Positions 54,300 to 63,970 of a stretch of DNA of 64,000 nucleotides are shown one piece after another. Numbering within the stretch: the first letter of the stretch is position 1; every line of letters begins with the position of its first letter. This stretch comes from Mucilaginibacter lappiensis. Its GTDB lineage: Bacteria > Bacteroidota > Bacteroidia > Sphingobacteriales > Sphingobacteriaceae. The notes under the pieces are model-generated. The model worked only from the letters and a program-made list of their open reading frames with translations, ran no database searches and was not told where the DNA came from. The stretch lies in assembly GCF_900155965.1 (NCBI RefSeq), contig NZ_FTMG01000010.1, positions 1-64,000 of the forward strand, read 5' to 3'. Both the position numbers and the translations under genes were made by a program.

Positions 54300-54665
54300 A
54301 TGCTTGAACACATGAATTATTTGCCTACACATGTGTTAGGTATGCATGCAGTTGGTGAGGTAACCATTAACGATTATGAGAAAGCCCTTTTACCACTGCT
54401 CCAGGAGCAGGTTAAAACAACAGGGAAGATTAATTTCTTATTAGTTTTGGAAACCAATATTCAAAACTTTACAGCGGGGGCATGGTGCGGAAACATCGAA
54501 ATTGGCCTGAAATACTTTTTGCGATGGCACAAGTTAGCTATCGTAACCGACCAAAAAGGTGTACGGGAATTTAGTCACCTGTTTAAATACATTATTCCGG
54601 GCCAGTATAAAGGTTATCCTTTAGAGCAACTGGATGAGGCCGTGAAATGGGTTACCGGAAAATAG
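54300..54665 (+). CDS. SpoIIAA-like (STAS/SEC14-type) protein
   Basis: I start at ATG 54300 (MLEHMNYLPTHVLG), giving 121 residues; a TTG two codons upstream is also in frame. The SpoIIAA-like fold is supported by NYLPTHVLGMHAVGEVTINDYEKALLPLLQEQ and KLAIVTDQKGVREFSHLFKYIIPGQYKGYPLEQLDEAVKWV. These single-domain proteins are found widely and their function is not settled. It is convergent with the two deacetylase genes. Confidence 0.8.
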   Translation: MLEHMNYLPTHVLGMHAVGEVTINDYEKALLPLLQEQVKTTGKINFLLVLETNIQNFTAGAWCGNIEIGLKYFLRWHKLAIVTDQKGVREFSHLFKYIIPGQYKGYPLEQLDEAVKWVTGK

Positions 54666-54666
54666 A

Positions 54667-55497
54667 TTAAAAATCCCGCTGAACGTTACTCAACAGATTC
54701 TTTGAGTTCCAATGTCCGCTGTCTATGATCCTTCTGATAGTCATGAGCGGATCTGTAGGGTAACGCTTGGTCGACAATTGAAAAGCAGCCTTAAAACCTC
54801 TTTTATGCAACTCTGGCAAGCCTTCTTTGTTCCATAGACCAAAAGGATAGGCAAAATACTTAATTGGTTTCCCGGTTATCTCTTCCAGTTTTTTAGTGGG
54901 TTTATCTAACTGAATTTCCCAGTCCTTACCACTAAGTTTGGTAAAGGGATGATGATCCCAGGTATGGCTGCCAATAATATTCCCCTCATCAGATAGTTGT
55001 TTGATCTGCGCTTTGGTCATATAATGCGGCCGACCGATGGAAACCGTCATGATAAAATAAACGGCTTTAAAATTGTACTTTTTTAATTCCGGAGCAGCGA
55101 TAGTAAACTGATCGAGATCCGTATCATCAAAAGTAAACATGATGGGTTTGGATGGCAGTGGTGCACCCGTGGTGAGGTAATCATACAGTTGATCGGGCAA
55201 TATGCTATGATATCCCTGATCGGCCAGCATTTTAATATGCTCTTTAAATGCCGCTATCTGTACAATATCATCCTTAGCGCTTTTTGAATCAGTAGAACGC
55301 CAGTCACGTATCTGGTGATAGCACAAAACAGGTATTTGTTTCCGTCTCATGATAGCAGCAGTATCAAGAGGAGTTATCCCTGTTGATACTGCTGGTTTTG
55401 CAGCCGATTGTGAAACCACCGCCGCTTTATCAGTTGAATTTGACTGGCACGCAACTATGCCTGAAACAAGAATTACTAATGCCAGTGATTTTAACAT
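54667..55497 (-). CDS. Polysaccharide deacetylase lipoprotein (paralogue 1)
   Basis: The 276-residue protein has a lipobox (IVACQ) and a NodB-type domain (about 80-276). Motif 1 reads TFDDTDLDQF rather than TFDDG, motif 2 is SHTWDHHPF with two His, and the barrel continues with YFAYPFGLWN. It probably removes acetyl groups from a cell-wall or exopolysaccharide sugar at the membrane or periplasm. It is 22 bp downstream of a paralogue, with which it shares an operon by strand and spacing. Confidence 0.86.
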   Translation of the reverse strand: MLKSLALVILVSGIVACQSNSTDKAAVVSQSAAKPAVSTGITPLDTAAIMRRKQIPVLCYHQIRDWRSTDSKSAKDDIVQIAAFKEHIKMLADQGYHSILPDQLYDYLTTGAPLPSKPIMFTFDDTDLDQFTIAAPELKKYNFKAVYFIMTVSIGRPHYMTKAQIKQLSDEGNIIGSHTWDHHPFTKLSGKDWEIQLDKPTKKLEEITGKPIKYFAYPFGLWNKEGLPELHKRGFKAAFQLSTKRYPTDPLMTIRRIIDSGHWNSKNLLSNVQRDF

Positions 55498-55519
55498 GAT
55501 AAAGGTTTAATACGATGGA

Positions 55520-56410
55520 CTAAAAGCTATTTCTTACGCTGTTACCAAATGTTTTGGTGCTCCAGTAGCCGCTGTCTAATATTCTTCTAACGGTCATTAA
55601 TGGATAATCCGGATCGCGCTTGTCAGCCAGTTGGAAAGCGATCTTAAACCCTCTTTTTTGAAACTCTGGTAAAACAGGTTTTTTCCATACTCCAAACGGA
55701 TAAGCAAAATAATCTATCTTTTTACCAGTAATTTCTTCCAGCTTTTTGGTGGGCTTGTCTATCTGAGTAACCCAATCATCAACCGGGCGGGTAGTTATTT
55801 TGCCATTTTTACCAATGATCTTCAGCGTAGAATTATGTGAGTATTTGTCAACCCGGTGATGATCCCAGGTATGTGAACCAATCACGTTGCCCTCGTCTGA
55901 TAGTTTTTTAACCATGTCGGCGGTCATGTAATGCGGGCGACCAATAGATACGGTCATTACAAAATAAACAGCCTTAAAGCCGTATTTTTTTAGCGTTGGG
56001 TTTGCAATGGTGAACTGATCCAGATCGGTATCATCAAACGTTAGCATAATAGGTTTTTTAGGCAGGGGAGCACCAGTAGTCAGATAGGCATATAATTGAT
56101 CGGGCAGGATAGTATGATATCCGCTATCGGCCAGCAATTTGATATGTTCTTTAAAAGCGGCTATTTGTATAATGTAATCTTTAGCGTTTTTTGAATCGGT
56201 AGCTTTCCAATCACGTATCTGGTGATAGCACACAACAGGCACTTGTTTACGGGCCATGATAGCGGCATTGTCGATTTTTCCGCCGGGTGTGGCGGCAGGG
56301 GTTTCCGCATTTTTATCAGCAGCGGCAGCTGTTTTATCAGTAGGTTTAGATTGGCATGACATTGCGCCTAGTGCACAAACGGTTAACCACACAAAAGCTT
56401 TTTTTAACAT
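55520..56410 (-). CDS. Polysaccharide deacetylase lipoprotein (paralogue 2)
   Basis: The 296-residue paralogue has a lipobox (AMSCQ), motif 1 TFDDTDLDQF, motif 2 SHTWDHHRV and FAYPFGVWK. It differs from its neighbour mainly by an extra ~20-residue loop after motif 2 (YSHNSTLKIIGKNGKITTRP). Both keep motif residues, so both look functional. A gene duplication is likely. The upstream gene is the Gfo/Idh/MocA protein, same strand, 94 bp away. Confidence 0.87.
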   Translation of the reverse strand: MLKKAFVWLTVCALGAMSCQSKPTDKTAAAADKNAETPAATPGGKIDNAAIMARKQVPVVCYHQIRDWKATDSKNAKDYIIQIAAFKEHIKLLADSGYHTILPDQLYAYLTTGAPLPKKPIMLTFDDTDLDQFTIANPTLKKYGFKAVYFVMTVSIGRPHYMTADMVKKLSDEGNVIGSHTWDHHRVDKYSHNSTLKIIGKNGKITTRPVDDWVTQIDKPTKKLEEITGKKIDYFAYPFGVWKKPVLPEFQKRGFKIAFQLADKRDPDYPLMTVRRILDSGYWSTKTFGNSVRNSF

Positions 56411-56504
56411 AAGATAGCAATGATTATAGATGAATTATTAACGGCGAAATTAATATTATAAATGTGCAGGTTTACAATTATATTAACAAATATTCAGCCT
56501 GAAG

Positions 56505-57683
56505 TTATAAAACTATCCTTTTGCCTTCTTTAATGGATCTTTTGGCGGCATCCAATATCTGCATCACAATCATGTTGTATTTTAATGATGAACGGTCATT
56601 GCGTACTTTGATAGGGTTTTTAAGTGCCGCGGTAAAATAAGGCACAGGGGCACTTTCCATCACTGGAAGCGGAGGTGCTTTAAATTCTTTTACGTCATTG
56701 TTAATGCGTATCTGAACCTTATCCGGATCAAAAGTGTGGATATAACCTTTGGCCCCGAATATTTCCATATCCTTGATGCTGAAAGGCCAGTTCCATGATG
56801 CCTCAATCATTCCGGTGGCATTTGGGTATTCTACTATAATGGTAGCATCATCTTCTACCTTGGGATATACCGATGGTTTATAATGACGGGCGATGGCAGT
56901 TACAGCGATGGGTCGTTGGCCCTGCATGAACCAGGTCATCATATCGGCACCATAGCAGCCAAAGTCATTTAAGGCTCCGGCTCCGTTAAGTTCTGGATCG
57001 GTTAACCAGCTTAAAAAATCCTCGCTACAGCCAATTTCCCGCGGGCCCTGGTGGCCATCATGAAAAACCATTTTACGGATTACGCCTATGCTATCGGTTT
57101 TTACCGTATTGTAGGCGCTTTGTACTGATGGATACCAGGTGGTTTCGTAATTGGTTAGCAGGTTAATATAATATTTAAGCGCCAAAAATTCCATGCGTTT
57201 GGCCTGGTCAAGGGTTGCTGCCAGAGGTTTTTCAACCATTACAGATATACCCAAAGGGGCGCAGGTTTCTACAATATCAATATGTTTACCTACCGCGTTA
57301 TAACCCAGTACAATGGTGGGTTTACGTTTGAGGCACATGGTTTTCAGATCTTCAAAAAACAGGGAATCGGGCAGGTTATATATTTTACCAAACTTTTGCC
57401 ATAGCTTTTTATCAGGCTCAGCTATGCCCACAATGTTCACGTTTCCATGCCGATATTCATTCAATATCAAGTGTATATGGTCATGGTTCAACCCGGCAAT
57501 ACCTACTTTAGTACCGGTAGCCAAGCGGCGCGTAGCCAAACTATCTGCTGCTTTGATCTTGGCCAGAGAGTCAACTGAGGCGATCTGAGCCTGCGTATCA
57601 ACAGTGTAAATCGTTAAAATAGCAACAATAGCTAAAAGCATTTTGCAATAAAACCTGAAGCTTTGTTTGGTTTGTGTTCTCAT
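56505..57683 (-). CDS. Exported Gfo/Idh/MocA-family oxidoreductase
   Basis: The 392-residue protein has a signal-like N-terminus (about 1-33, ending TQAQ), an NAD(P)-binding Rossmann domain (TKVGIAGLNHDHIHLILN, about 58-75), the EKP motif (VMVEKPLAAT) and the HDGHQGPREIGCSEDFLSWL substrate-domain segment with a GCYGADMMTWF His-like site. It probably oxidises a sugar or cyclitol. Periplasmic location would be unusual for an NAD enzyme, though exported Gfo/Idh proteins with Tat or Sec signals are known. The start at 57683 gives the signal. Confidence 0.85.
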   Translation of the reverse strand: MRTQTKQSFRFYCKMLLAIVAILTIYTVDTQAQIASVDSLAKIKAADSLATRRLATGTKVGIAGLNHDHIHLILNEYRHGNVNIVGIAEPDKKLWQKFGKIYNLPDSLFFEDLKTMCLKRKPTIVLGYNAVGKHIDIVETCAPLGISVMVEKPLAATLDQAKRMEFLALKYYINLLTNYETTWYPSVQSAYNTVKTDSIGVIRKMVFHDGHQGPREIGCSEDFLSWLTDPELNGAGALNDFGCYGADMMTWFMQGQRPIAVTAIARHYKPSVYPKVEDDATIIVEYPNATGMIEASWNWPFSIKDMEIFGAKGYIHTFDPDKVQIRINNDVKEFKAPPLPVMESAPVPYFTAALKNPIKVRNDRSSLKYNMIVMQILDAAKRSIKEGKRIVL

Positions 57684-57711
57684 GGTTTGCTATAGTAGGT
57701 TTGTTGGTTTA

Positions 57712-58740
57712 CTAAAATAAGGATGGATTGCCGCCCAGTTTTATTTTGCCTAAATGTTTATAAGCACTTTCTGTAGCCTCGCGCCCACGGGCAGTTCGCA
57801 TCAAAAAGCCTTCCTGTATCAAAAAGGGTTCATATACTTCTTCAATAGTGCCTTCATCTTCACCTACCGCGGTAGCAATGGTTTTTAAGCCTACCGGGCC
57901 ACCTTTAAACTTATCAATAATGGTGACAAGTATCTTATTGTCCATCTCATCCAGTCCGTGTTCATCCACATTAAGGGCGTTCAGGGCATATTGGGCTATG
58001 TCAGTATCAATGTTACCATTGCCTTTGATTTGGGCAAAATCACGTGTGCGGCGCAGCAAAGCATTTGCAATACGTGGGGTGCCGCGGCTACGGCGGGCTA
58101 TTTCGTAAGCTCCTTCATCAGAAATGGGGGTTTTGAGGATAGATGCCGAGCGCAGCACAATAGTAGTAAGCAGCTTGGCATCATAATACTCCAATCGGGA
58201 ATTAATACCAAAGCGGGCTCTTAAGGGCGCCGTAAGCAGACCGGAGCGCGTAGTAGCACCTACCAAAGTAAAAGGGTTAAGCGATATTTGCACCGAGCGG
58301 GCGTTGGGGCCGCTCTCCAGCATAATATCTATCTTAAAATCTTCCATGGCCGAGTATAAATACTCCTCCACCAGCGGACTTAAGCGATGTATTTCATCGA
58401 TAAACAAAATGTCGCCAGTTTCCAGATTGGTAAGTAGACCGGCAAGATCGCCGGGTTTATCCAGCACCGGTCCTGAAGTGATCTTGATACCTACGCTCAT
58501 TTCGTTAGCGATAATGTACGACAGGGTAGTTTTACCCAAACCGGGAGGGCCATGCAGTAAAACGTGATCAAGCGCCTCGCCACGTTGACGGGCGGCTTGC
58601 ACAAAAACTTTTAAGTTGGCTAATATTTTATGCTGACCGGTAAAATCTTCAAATTGCTGCGGACGCAACACCTTTTCAATATCACGCTCAGTATTGGTCA
58701 ATTTTTCTGCTCCGGGGTCAAGATGCTCGTTCATTGCCAA
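57712..58740 (-). CDS. ruvB: Holliday junction DNA helicase RuvB
   Basis: The 342-residue AAA+ protein has Walker A GPPGLGKTTL (about 65-74), Walker B FIDEIHRLSP (about 112-121), GATTRSGLLTAPLRARFG (sensor 1 region) and the C-terminal winged helix (GEDEGTIEEVYEPFLIQEGFLMRTARGR). It drives branch migration of Holliday junctions with RuvA. It is transcribed alone at 28 bp upstream of the Gfo/Idh gene, same strand. Confidence 0.97.
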   Translation of the reverse strand: MAMNEHLDPGAEKLTNTERDIEKVLRPQQFEDFTGQHKILANLKVFVQAARQRGEALDHVLLHGPPGLGKTTLSYIIANEMSVGIKITSGPVLDKPGDLAGLLTNLETGDILFIDEIHRLSPLVEEYLYSAMEDFKIDIMLESGPNARSVQISLNPFTLVGATTRSGLLTAPLRARFGINSRLEYYDAKLLTTIVLRSASILKTPISDEGAYEIARRSRGTPRIANALLRRTRDFAQIKGNGNIDTDIAQYALNALNVDEHGLDEMDNKILVTIIDKFKGGPVGLKTIATAVGEDEGTIEEVYEPFLIQEGFLMRTARGREATESAYKHLGKIKLGGNPSLF

Positions 58741-58751
58741 CGAAATTAGCT

Positions 58752-58911
58752 TTTTTATTTCGGAATTCGGATTTTCGATTTCGGAATTAAAGAATTTTTA
58801 TCGGGATTGTTACAGACTCGTTATATAGTCAGACTTGTAACAATTAGAGATCAAAATTGAGAACGGTACATCAAAATAAATCCGAAATCGAACATCCCAA
58901 ATCCGAAATCA
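58752..58911. repeat. Inverted word-repeat, second ccgaaatcgaacat copy
   Basis: The words aattcggattttcgatttcg and cggaattaaagaattttt on the left and aaatccgaaatcgaacatcc, aaatccgaaatc on the right face each other around an unrelated centre. They share their words with 15873-15966. It lies between the ruvB start and the DPM1-like stop codon. Confidence 0.65.
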
Positions 58912-58914
58912 ATA

Positions 58915-59646
58915 TCATCCTTCCGGGTATTTCCTGAAAATACTGTTGATCTTCATTTGTATCACCCCGAAAAACGCTTCTTTGAATATCCCGGTTGACA
59001 TTTTGGAGGTGCCAGCTGTTCTATCAGTAAAGATGATAGGTACTTCAACCAATTTAAAGCCGTGCTTGATACTGGTGTATTTCATCTCGATCTGGAAGGC
59101 ATAACCCACAAATTTTATTTTATCAAGCCTTACGGTTTCCAGTACTTTACGTTTGTAACACATAAAACCTGCTGTAGAATCACGTACATCAATACCCGTA
59201 ATGAACCTTACATATACCGATGCAAAATAGCTCATCAGCACGCGACTCATAGGCCAGTTTACCACATTTACGCCATTGCTGTATCGTGAACCAATAGCTG
59301 CATCGGCACCATCAATACAAGCCTGGCGAAGTTTAAGCAGATCATCAGGGTTATGCGAAAAATCGGCATCCATTTCAAAAATATAATCGTAATGGCGCGC
59401 AATGGCCCATTTAAAGCCATGTATATAGGCCGTGCCGAGGCCCTGTTTTCCCGCCCGCTCTTCCATAAAAAGGCGCTCTGGGTAGGTGTTCATCAATTCT
59501 TTAACGATGAGATTAGTGCCATCTGGCGATCCATCATCAATGATGAGTAGATGAAAATCATGAGGCAGGGAAAACACTTTGCGTATCATCCGCTCAATAT
59601 TTTCCTTTTCATTATAGGTGGGTATTATAACAATGCTATCCGGCAC
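58915..59646 (-). CDS. Polyprenol-phosphate mannosyltransferase (DPM1-like GT2)
   Basis: The 243-residue protein has the DPM1 form: VIIPTYNEKENIERM (6-20), LLIIDDGSPDGT (about 34-45) with the nucleotide-binding Asp residues, the metal-site EMDADFSH (about 91-98) and the FTDRTAGTSKM segment near the C-terminus. It should transfer mannose or another hexose from a nucleotide sugar to undecaprenyl phosphate, supplying envelope glycosylation. There is no C-terminal membrane helix, so it is the soluble type. It is a single gene. Confidence 0.9.
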   Translation of the reverse strand: MPDSIVIIPTYNEKENIERMIRKVFSLPHDFHLLIIDDGSPDGTNLIVKELMNTYPERLFMEERAGKQGLGTAYIHGFKWAIARHYDYIFEMDADFSHNPDDLLKLRQACIDGADAAIGSRYSNGVNVVNWPMSRVLMSYFASVYVRFITGIDVRDSTAGFMCYKRKVLETVRLDKIKFVGYAFQIEMKYTSIKHGFKLVEVPIIFTDRTAGTSKMSTGIFKEAFFGVIQMKINSIFRKYPEG

Positions 59647-59707
59647 TTAAAAAATATCAGGTAAACAAAAGGCAAAAATAATTGATTTAAACCCGGTTTT
59701 AAAATAA

Positions 59708-59747
59708 ATAAAGCAGTTAAATAATATTGTTACTTAACTGCTTTATA
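59708..59747 (-). terminator. Hairpin terminator after the POT transporter
   Basis: taaagcagttaa pairs with ttaactgctttata around a 13-nt loop and is A/T-flanked on the minus strand. It lies between the POT stop and the DPM1-like start. Confidence 0.65.
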
Positions 59748-59760
59748 ATATCGTTGAACT

Positions 59761-61248
59761 TTATAAGTTAGTACTATCTGCAATAACTTGGTTATCTACG
59801 TAAGGATCAGTGATGTAGTTACGTTCTTTTAACCGTGGTGCAACAAAAAGAAATACCAGGATAAATACGCAAATAAAAATGACAAAGAACCACTCATAGT
59901 TTGCACCTTTAAGGTTACGTGTCCACCAGCCACCGTCTTCTATTAATCCATTAACAAGCGCGGTTATCAAATTACCGAAAGATACAACCAGGAACCAGAT
60001 ACCGGTCATGGTACTTTTCATTGATTTTGGGGAGTGTGTATAAGCGTACTCCAGGCCGGTGATAGATACAAGCACTTCGGCTGCTGAAAGTATCATAAAC
60101 GCAAACACCTGCCACCAGATGGTAGGTTTACCGCCATGATCCAGACTGGTGTGTATTATGCCGATTACCACGAATGATAAAGCTGTTAAAATCAGGCCGA
60201 CACCAAGTCTTCGCAACGGGGTTGTTTTTAGACCAATTTTGTCAAACCATGGATATACTACATAGTTGAAAAATGGAATGAATAAAAGAAGGAACACCGT
60301 ATTAACAGTTGATAACTGACCAGGCAGCACTGTGAACGAGGTAAAACCAAGGTTAATTACACGATCCATTCTATCGGCATATAGGGTCCACTCAGACAAG
60401 CATTGATCCCAAACAGCCCAAAATGCCAGTGCGAAAAAGAATACCGACATAACCCGGTATACTGCTTTCACACCTTCAACACGTTCGGGGTCATACGAAC
60501 CTTTGGCAACATCAAGCAAGGATTGGCCAGGTTTGCGTTGACCTGAATGAGTTAGGGCATACCAGGTTATAAATACCAGGTTATTGCGATTAACGCCTTG
60601 TGGAGGAACCTTTACGTATTTTTTACGGCCCGAAAAAAATATGATGGTAGCCAGCGCCATCAGTAAACCGGGAATACCAAAAGCCCACCTAGGGCCAAAG
60701 TGCTCATAAGTCCATGGAATAGCAACGGTTGAAATCATAGAGCCGGCATTGATACTGAAATAAAACCAGCCGTAAACTTTCGAAAGCAGATCCTGGTTGG
60801 TAGCATCAAACTGATCGCCCACATTAGCAGATACGCATGATTTAATGCCGCCGGCGCCAATTGCTACTACAAGTAATCCTAATTCAAAGCCACCAAGGCC
60901 ACCATCGAACATGGCCAGCATTAAATGCCCAAAACAGTAAATTATCGATACATATAAAATAAGTTTGTATTTGCCTGTAAACCAATCGGCAATCATGCCG
61001 CCTACAAATGGCAAAGCGTAGGCCACCATCACAAATAGGTGGTGTAGCTTATTGGCTTTGGCATTGGCAACATCCGTTAAAGCAACAATATGATTGGGAT
61101 TAAAAAACTGGTTTACCAAAAAAAGCGTCAATACAGAACGCATGCCATAAAAGCTGAAACGTTCAGCAGCTTCGTTGCCGATAATATAAGGGACACTCCT
61201 GGGGAATCTGGATTTTGAGGTAGCCTTTACGGCAGGATTTTCTTGCAT
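59761..61248 (-). CDS. POT/PTR2-family proton-coupled peptide transporter
   Basis: The 495-residue protein has about twelve to fourteen helices. The PTR2 signature is in RFSFYGMRSVLTLFLVNQFF (about 30-49), with AAERFS before it, GGMIADWFTGKYKLIL (about 82-97) and GAGGIKSCVSANVGDQF (about 131-147). It takes up di- and tripeptides with protons. The secreted unknown gene lies 115 bp upstream, same strand. S9 peptidases elsewhere in the window could supply peptides. Confidence 0.93.
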   Translation of the reverse strand: MQENPAVKATSKSRFPRSVPYIIGNEAAERFSFYGMRSVLTLFLVNQFFNPNHIVALTDVANAKANKLHHLFVMVAYALPFVGGMIADWFTGKYKLILYVSIIYCFGHLMLAMFDGGLGGFELGLLVVAIGAGGIKSCVSANVGDQFDATNQDLLSKVYGWFYFSINAGSMISTVAIPWTYEHFGPRWAFGIPGLLMALATIIFFSGRKKYVKVPPQGVNRNNLVFITWYALTHSGQRKPGQSLLDVAKGSYDPERVEGVKAVYRVMSVFFFALAFWAVWDQCLSEWTLYADRMDRVINLGFTSFTVLPGQLSTVNTVFLLLFIPFFNYVVYPWFDKIGLKTTPLRRLGVGLILTALSFVVIGIIHTSLDHGGKPTIWWQVFAFMILSAAEVLVSITGLEYAYTHSPKSMKSTMTGIWFLVVSFGNLITALVNGLIEDGGWWTRNLKGANYEWFFVIFICVFILVFLFVAPRLKERNYITDPYVDNQVIADSTNL

Positions 61249-61363
61249 TATTTAAAGTTTGTTAAAAATAGTATAATTCTTGTTATTCAGGGTCTTATAC
61301 CAAAGGTGTTACAATTTATAAGTTTATTATTTTGATGTAGTAATTTTTGCAGGGTATAAACAT

Positions 61364-62281
61364 TTAATTGGAATGTATCAGGCTCTTGTCTTTTACGGCC
61401 TGTTTTTTAGGGTCCACGTATTCAGCATCACTATTACTGGGGATGTTGCGCATATCCAGGTTTTCTATATATACCCAACGGCCATTCTTTAGCTTATAAC
61501 CATCGTAGGTCAAATCAGGGCCAAATGTTTCGGGTTGATCCTTCATTTTTTTATCAGGCGGGGCCAAATGGTCAAATACAACCAGATTTTGGTCTGATAT
61601 GTAACGCAGCAGCATGGATACCTGGCGGGTGTATTCAAATATTACCCGTTTGCGGCTTTTGCCGTTACCATCAAAAACAGGCATTCCGAAGGATGGCTTA
61701 TCACCACTATTAAAAGACAGTATCTCTAATACTTTTTTGGTCGATTTTACAGTATTGCCCTTCCAACCAAGCAGCACATAATATGGCTTTTGCGCATAAA
61801 CCGGGATGATTTTATAATACTGGGCCCCATACCATTTTCGGTTGTCGGTCACCGAATCTTCCGGGTTTTTGAGCAGGGGTGAATAATCTTCCAACGGGAA
61901 CATTTTGAGAGGGCCGCCACTATTAAGCTGGATAGTACCATAAAAACGATAACTGCCATCTAGGTTCATCACATGCCAGCTCATGATGCGGAAACGGTTA
62001 TCGGGCGAATTCAAAATGCTGATGCTTTTAACCGAATCAAAAGGAAAAAGGAACGAATTGTTGATTTTAAGAGCGCTTACCAGTGTTTTAATAAACTGAT
62101 AGTTAGCATTTTTACGTTCCAGGTCGTTTTCATCATTCACTATTTTTTTTCCTAGCGAAGCAAGGCTATCCTGGTAAATATTTAATTGTTTTATGCGTGA
62201 GCTCTCGTCCGAGTGCTGACCAAAAGTCTGGCTGCAAATAAACAGAGAGATTACGAATAGAAACAAGCGCCTAGCTACCAT
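61364..62281 (-). CDS. Secreted protein of unknown function
   Basis: The 305-residue protein has a signal peptide (1-21, QTFGQ) followed by a helical segment (about 22-65) and a beta-rich region with a conserved-looking SWHVMNLDGSYRFYGTIQ, KWYGAQYYKIIPVYAQKPYYVLLGWKGN and MPVFDGNGKSRKRVIFEYTRQVSMLL. I recognise no catalytic motif. The charged C-terminus is DPKKQAVKDKSLIHSN. It lies between the thiolase and the peptide transporter on the same strand. Confidence 0.75.
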   Translation of the reverse strand: MVARRLFLFVISLFICSQTFGQHSDESSRIKQLNIYQDSLASLGKKIVNDENDLERKNANYQFIKTLVSALKINNSFLFPFDSVKSISILNSPDNRFRIMSWHVMNLDGSYRFYGTIQLNSGGPLKMFPLEDYSPLLKNPEDSVTDNRKWYGAQYYKIIPVYAQKPYYVLLGWKGNTVKSTKKVLEILSFNSGDKPSFGMPVFDGNGKSRKRVIFEYTRQVSMLLRYISDQNLVVFDHLAPPDKKMKDQPETFGPDLTYDGYKLKNGRWVYIENLDMRNIPSNSDAEYVDPKKQAVKDKSLIHSN

Positions 62282-62377
62282 ACCGGGTAATTAAAAATTA
62301 ACATAATGTTGCCGCTAAATTAATAATTTATCCTAATAGCCGTTGTAACTTGTAGTTCAGCAGCCAGTTTATTTAAT

Positions 62378-63556
62378 TTAACGTAAATTTTCAATAACCA
62401 TTGCGCTGGCGCCACCGCCGCCATTACAAATTCCAGCGGCGCCGTACTTGCCTTTATTTTGCTGTAAAACAGAGAGTAAGGTAACTATGATACGCGCTCC
62501 CGAAGCACCCAGCGGATGACCCAATGAAACAGCGCCCCCGTTAACGTTAACTTTAGCCGGATCGAGCTTTAAAAGCTGGTTGTTGGCTATAGATACTACA
62601 GAGAAGGCTTCGTTGATCTCAAAAAAGTCTATCTCATCTGCAGATAAACCTGCACGGTGTAGAGCCAATGGTATAGCTTTGGATGGGGCAGTAGTAAACC
62701 ATTCCGGGGCCTGCTGCGCATCGGCATGGGATATTATTTGGGCTAATGGTTTAATACCCAGCTCATCTGCTTTTTCTTTGCTCATGAGTACCAGGGCCGC
62801 TGCACCATCATTTAAGGTAGATGCGTTGGCGGCTGTTACGGTACCATCCTTTTTAAATACGGGTTTTAAGGAAGGTATTTTCTCAAACTTTACTGCTTTG
62901 GGTTCTTCATCCTCGGCAAATAAAGTGACATCGCCTTTTTTATCTTTAAGTTCCACAGGGGTTATTTCGTCCTTGAATTTGCCTGCAGCCTGCGCTTTTT
63001 GAGCCCGGTTGTAGGATTCAATAGCGAAGGCATCCTGCTCCTCGCGACTGATATTACAGTCGGTAGCACATAATTCAGCGGCCGAGCCCATATGGTAGTC
63101 GTTATAAACATCCCAGAGGCCATCTTTTATCAGTCCGTCGATAATTTGACCGTTACCCAGACGGTAGCCATTGCGGGCCTTATCCAGGTAATAAGGTACA
63201 TTACTCATGCTCTCCATACCACCAGCAACCACAATATCATTTTGACCTATGGCGATGCTTTGGGCAGCCAGCATAATGGCTTTCATACCCGAGGCACATA
63301 CTTTATTTACGGTAGTGGCAGGCAAATAAGGCAGACCGGCAAATATAGCTGCCTGGGTAGCAGGTGCCTGCCCCAAATTGGCCGATAGCACATTGCCCAT
63401 ATAAACTTCCTGTATCTGGTCGGGTTTGAGGCCCGATTTTTCGATTGCTGATTTGATGGCTAAAGCACCCAGTTGTGTGGCGCTCAGGGCGGCTAAACTG
63501 CCTCCAAAGCTGCCGATAGGCGTGCGAGTGGCAGCCACTATTACTACTTCTTTCAT
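62378..63556 (-). CDS. Acetyl-CoA C-acetyltransferase (thiolase)
   Basis: I start at ATG 63556 (MKEVVIVAATRTPIGSF), giving 392 residues; an in-frame ATG at 63583 adds nine. The nucleophile Cys87 (NKVCASGMKAI), the GHPLGASG His and the C-terminal CNGGGGASAMVIENL Cys are present. NEAFS fits biosynthetic/degradative thiolases. It condenses two acetyl-CoA molecules or cleaves acetoacetyl-CoA; together with the HMG-CoA-lyase-like gene it could serve ketone-body or leucine metabolism. Dispersed-repeat copy C lies upstream of it. Confidence 0.94.
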   Translation of the reverse strand: MKEVVIVAATRTPIGSFGGSLAALSATQLGALAIKSAIEKSGLKPDQIQEVYMGNVLSANLGQAPATQAAIFAGLPYLPATTVNKVCASGMKAIMLAAQSIAIGQNDIVVAGGMESMSNVPYYLDKARNGYRLGNGQIIDGLIKDGLWDVYNDYHMGSAAELCATDCNISREEQDAFAIESYNRAQKAQAAGKFKDEITPVELKDKKGDVTLFAEDEEPKAVKFEKIPSLKPVFKKDGTVTAANASTLNDGAAALVLMSKEKADELGIKPLAQIISHADAQQAPEWFTTAPSKAIPLALHRAGLSADEIDFFEINEAFSVVSIANNQLLKLDPAKVNVNGGAVSLGHPLGASGARIIVTLLSVLQQNKGKYGAAGICNGGGGASAMVIENLR

Positions 63557-63720
63557 GTGTCCCTCATTAAATTGGTGCGGCAAATTTAATTATTTTGCTG
63601 AAAGGAAAAAGCTATGCATGCATAATAATTACAATGGTGATTTTTTAGTTTTATTTTTTGGTATATACCACTTGGCAGGTCGGTTGTGGGGGAGTCTTTG
63701 CCAGCCTGTATTTAGCTGTA

Positions 63721-63970
63721 AAAAACTTTTTAAACCTTAAATTTTAACAAATTTCTGGTCGAATGGAGTGAAAATCACTCTAAAACTGCTTGAAAAAACC
63801 TCATTTTAACACTTTTTAACAAATTTTAACACGGTTTTAGGCAGTTTTTAAAACTTTAAAAAGTATTAAATTATTGATATTCAAATGATTGTATATAAAA
63901 TGATGGTTTTTTGGCCTTGTTTTATCTTTAACAAAACAGCCCGGTTCATTTTATATAATGAACCGGGCTG
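63721..63970 (+). repeat. Dispersed ~250 bp repeat, copy C
   Basis: Starts with aaaaactttttaaaccttaa and ends in the hairpin cagcccggttcatt/aatgaaccgggctg (63937-63970). TTAAC motifs start at 63806, 63816 and 63826 (spacing 10, 10). The hairpin core is the same as in copies A and B while the distal stem pairs differ and remain complementary. It lies upstream of the thiolase gene in divergent orientation. Confidence 0.85.
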
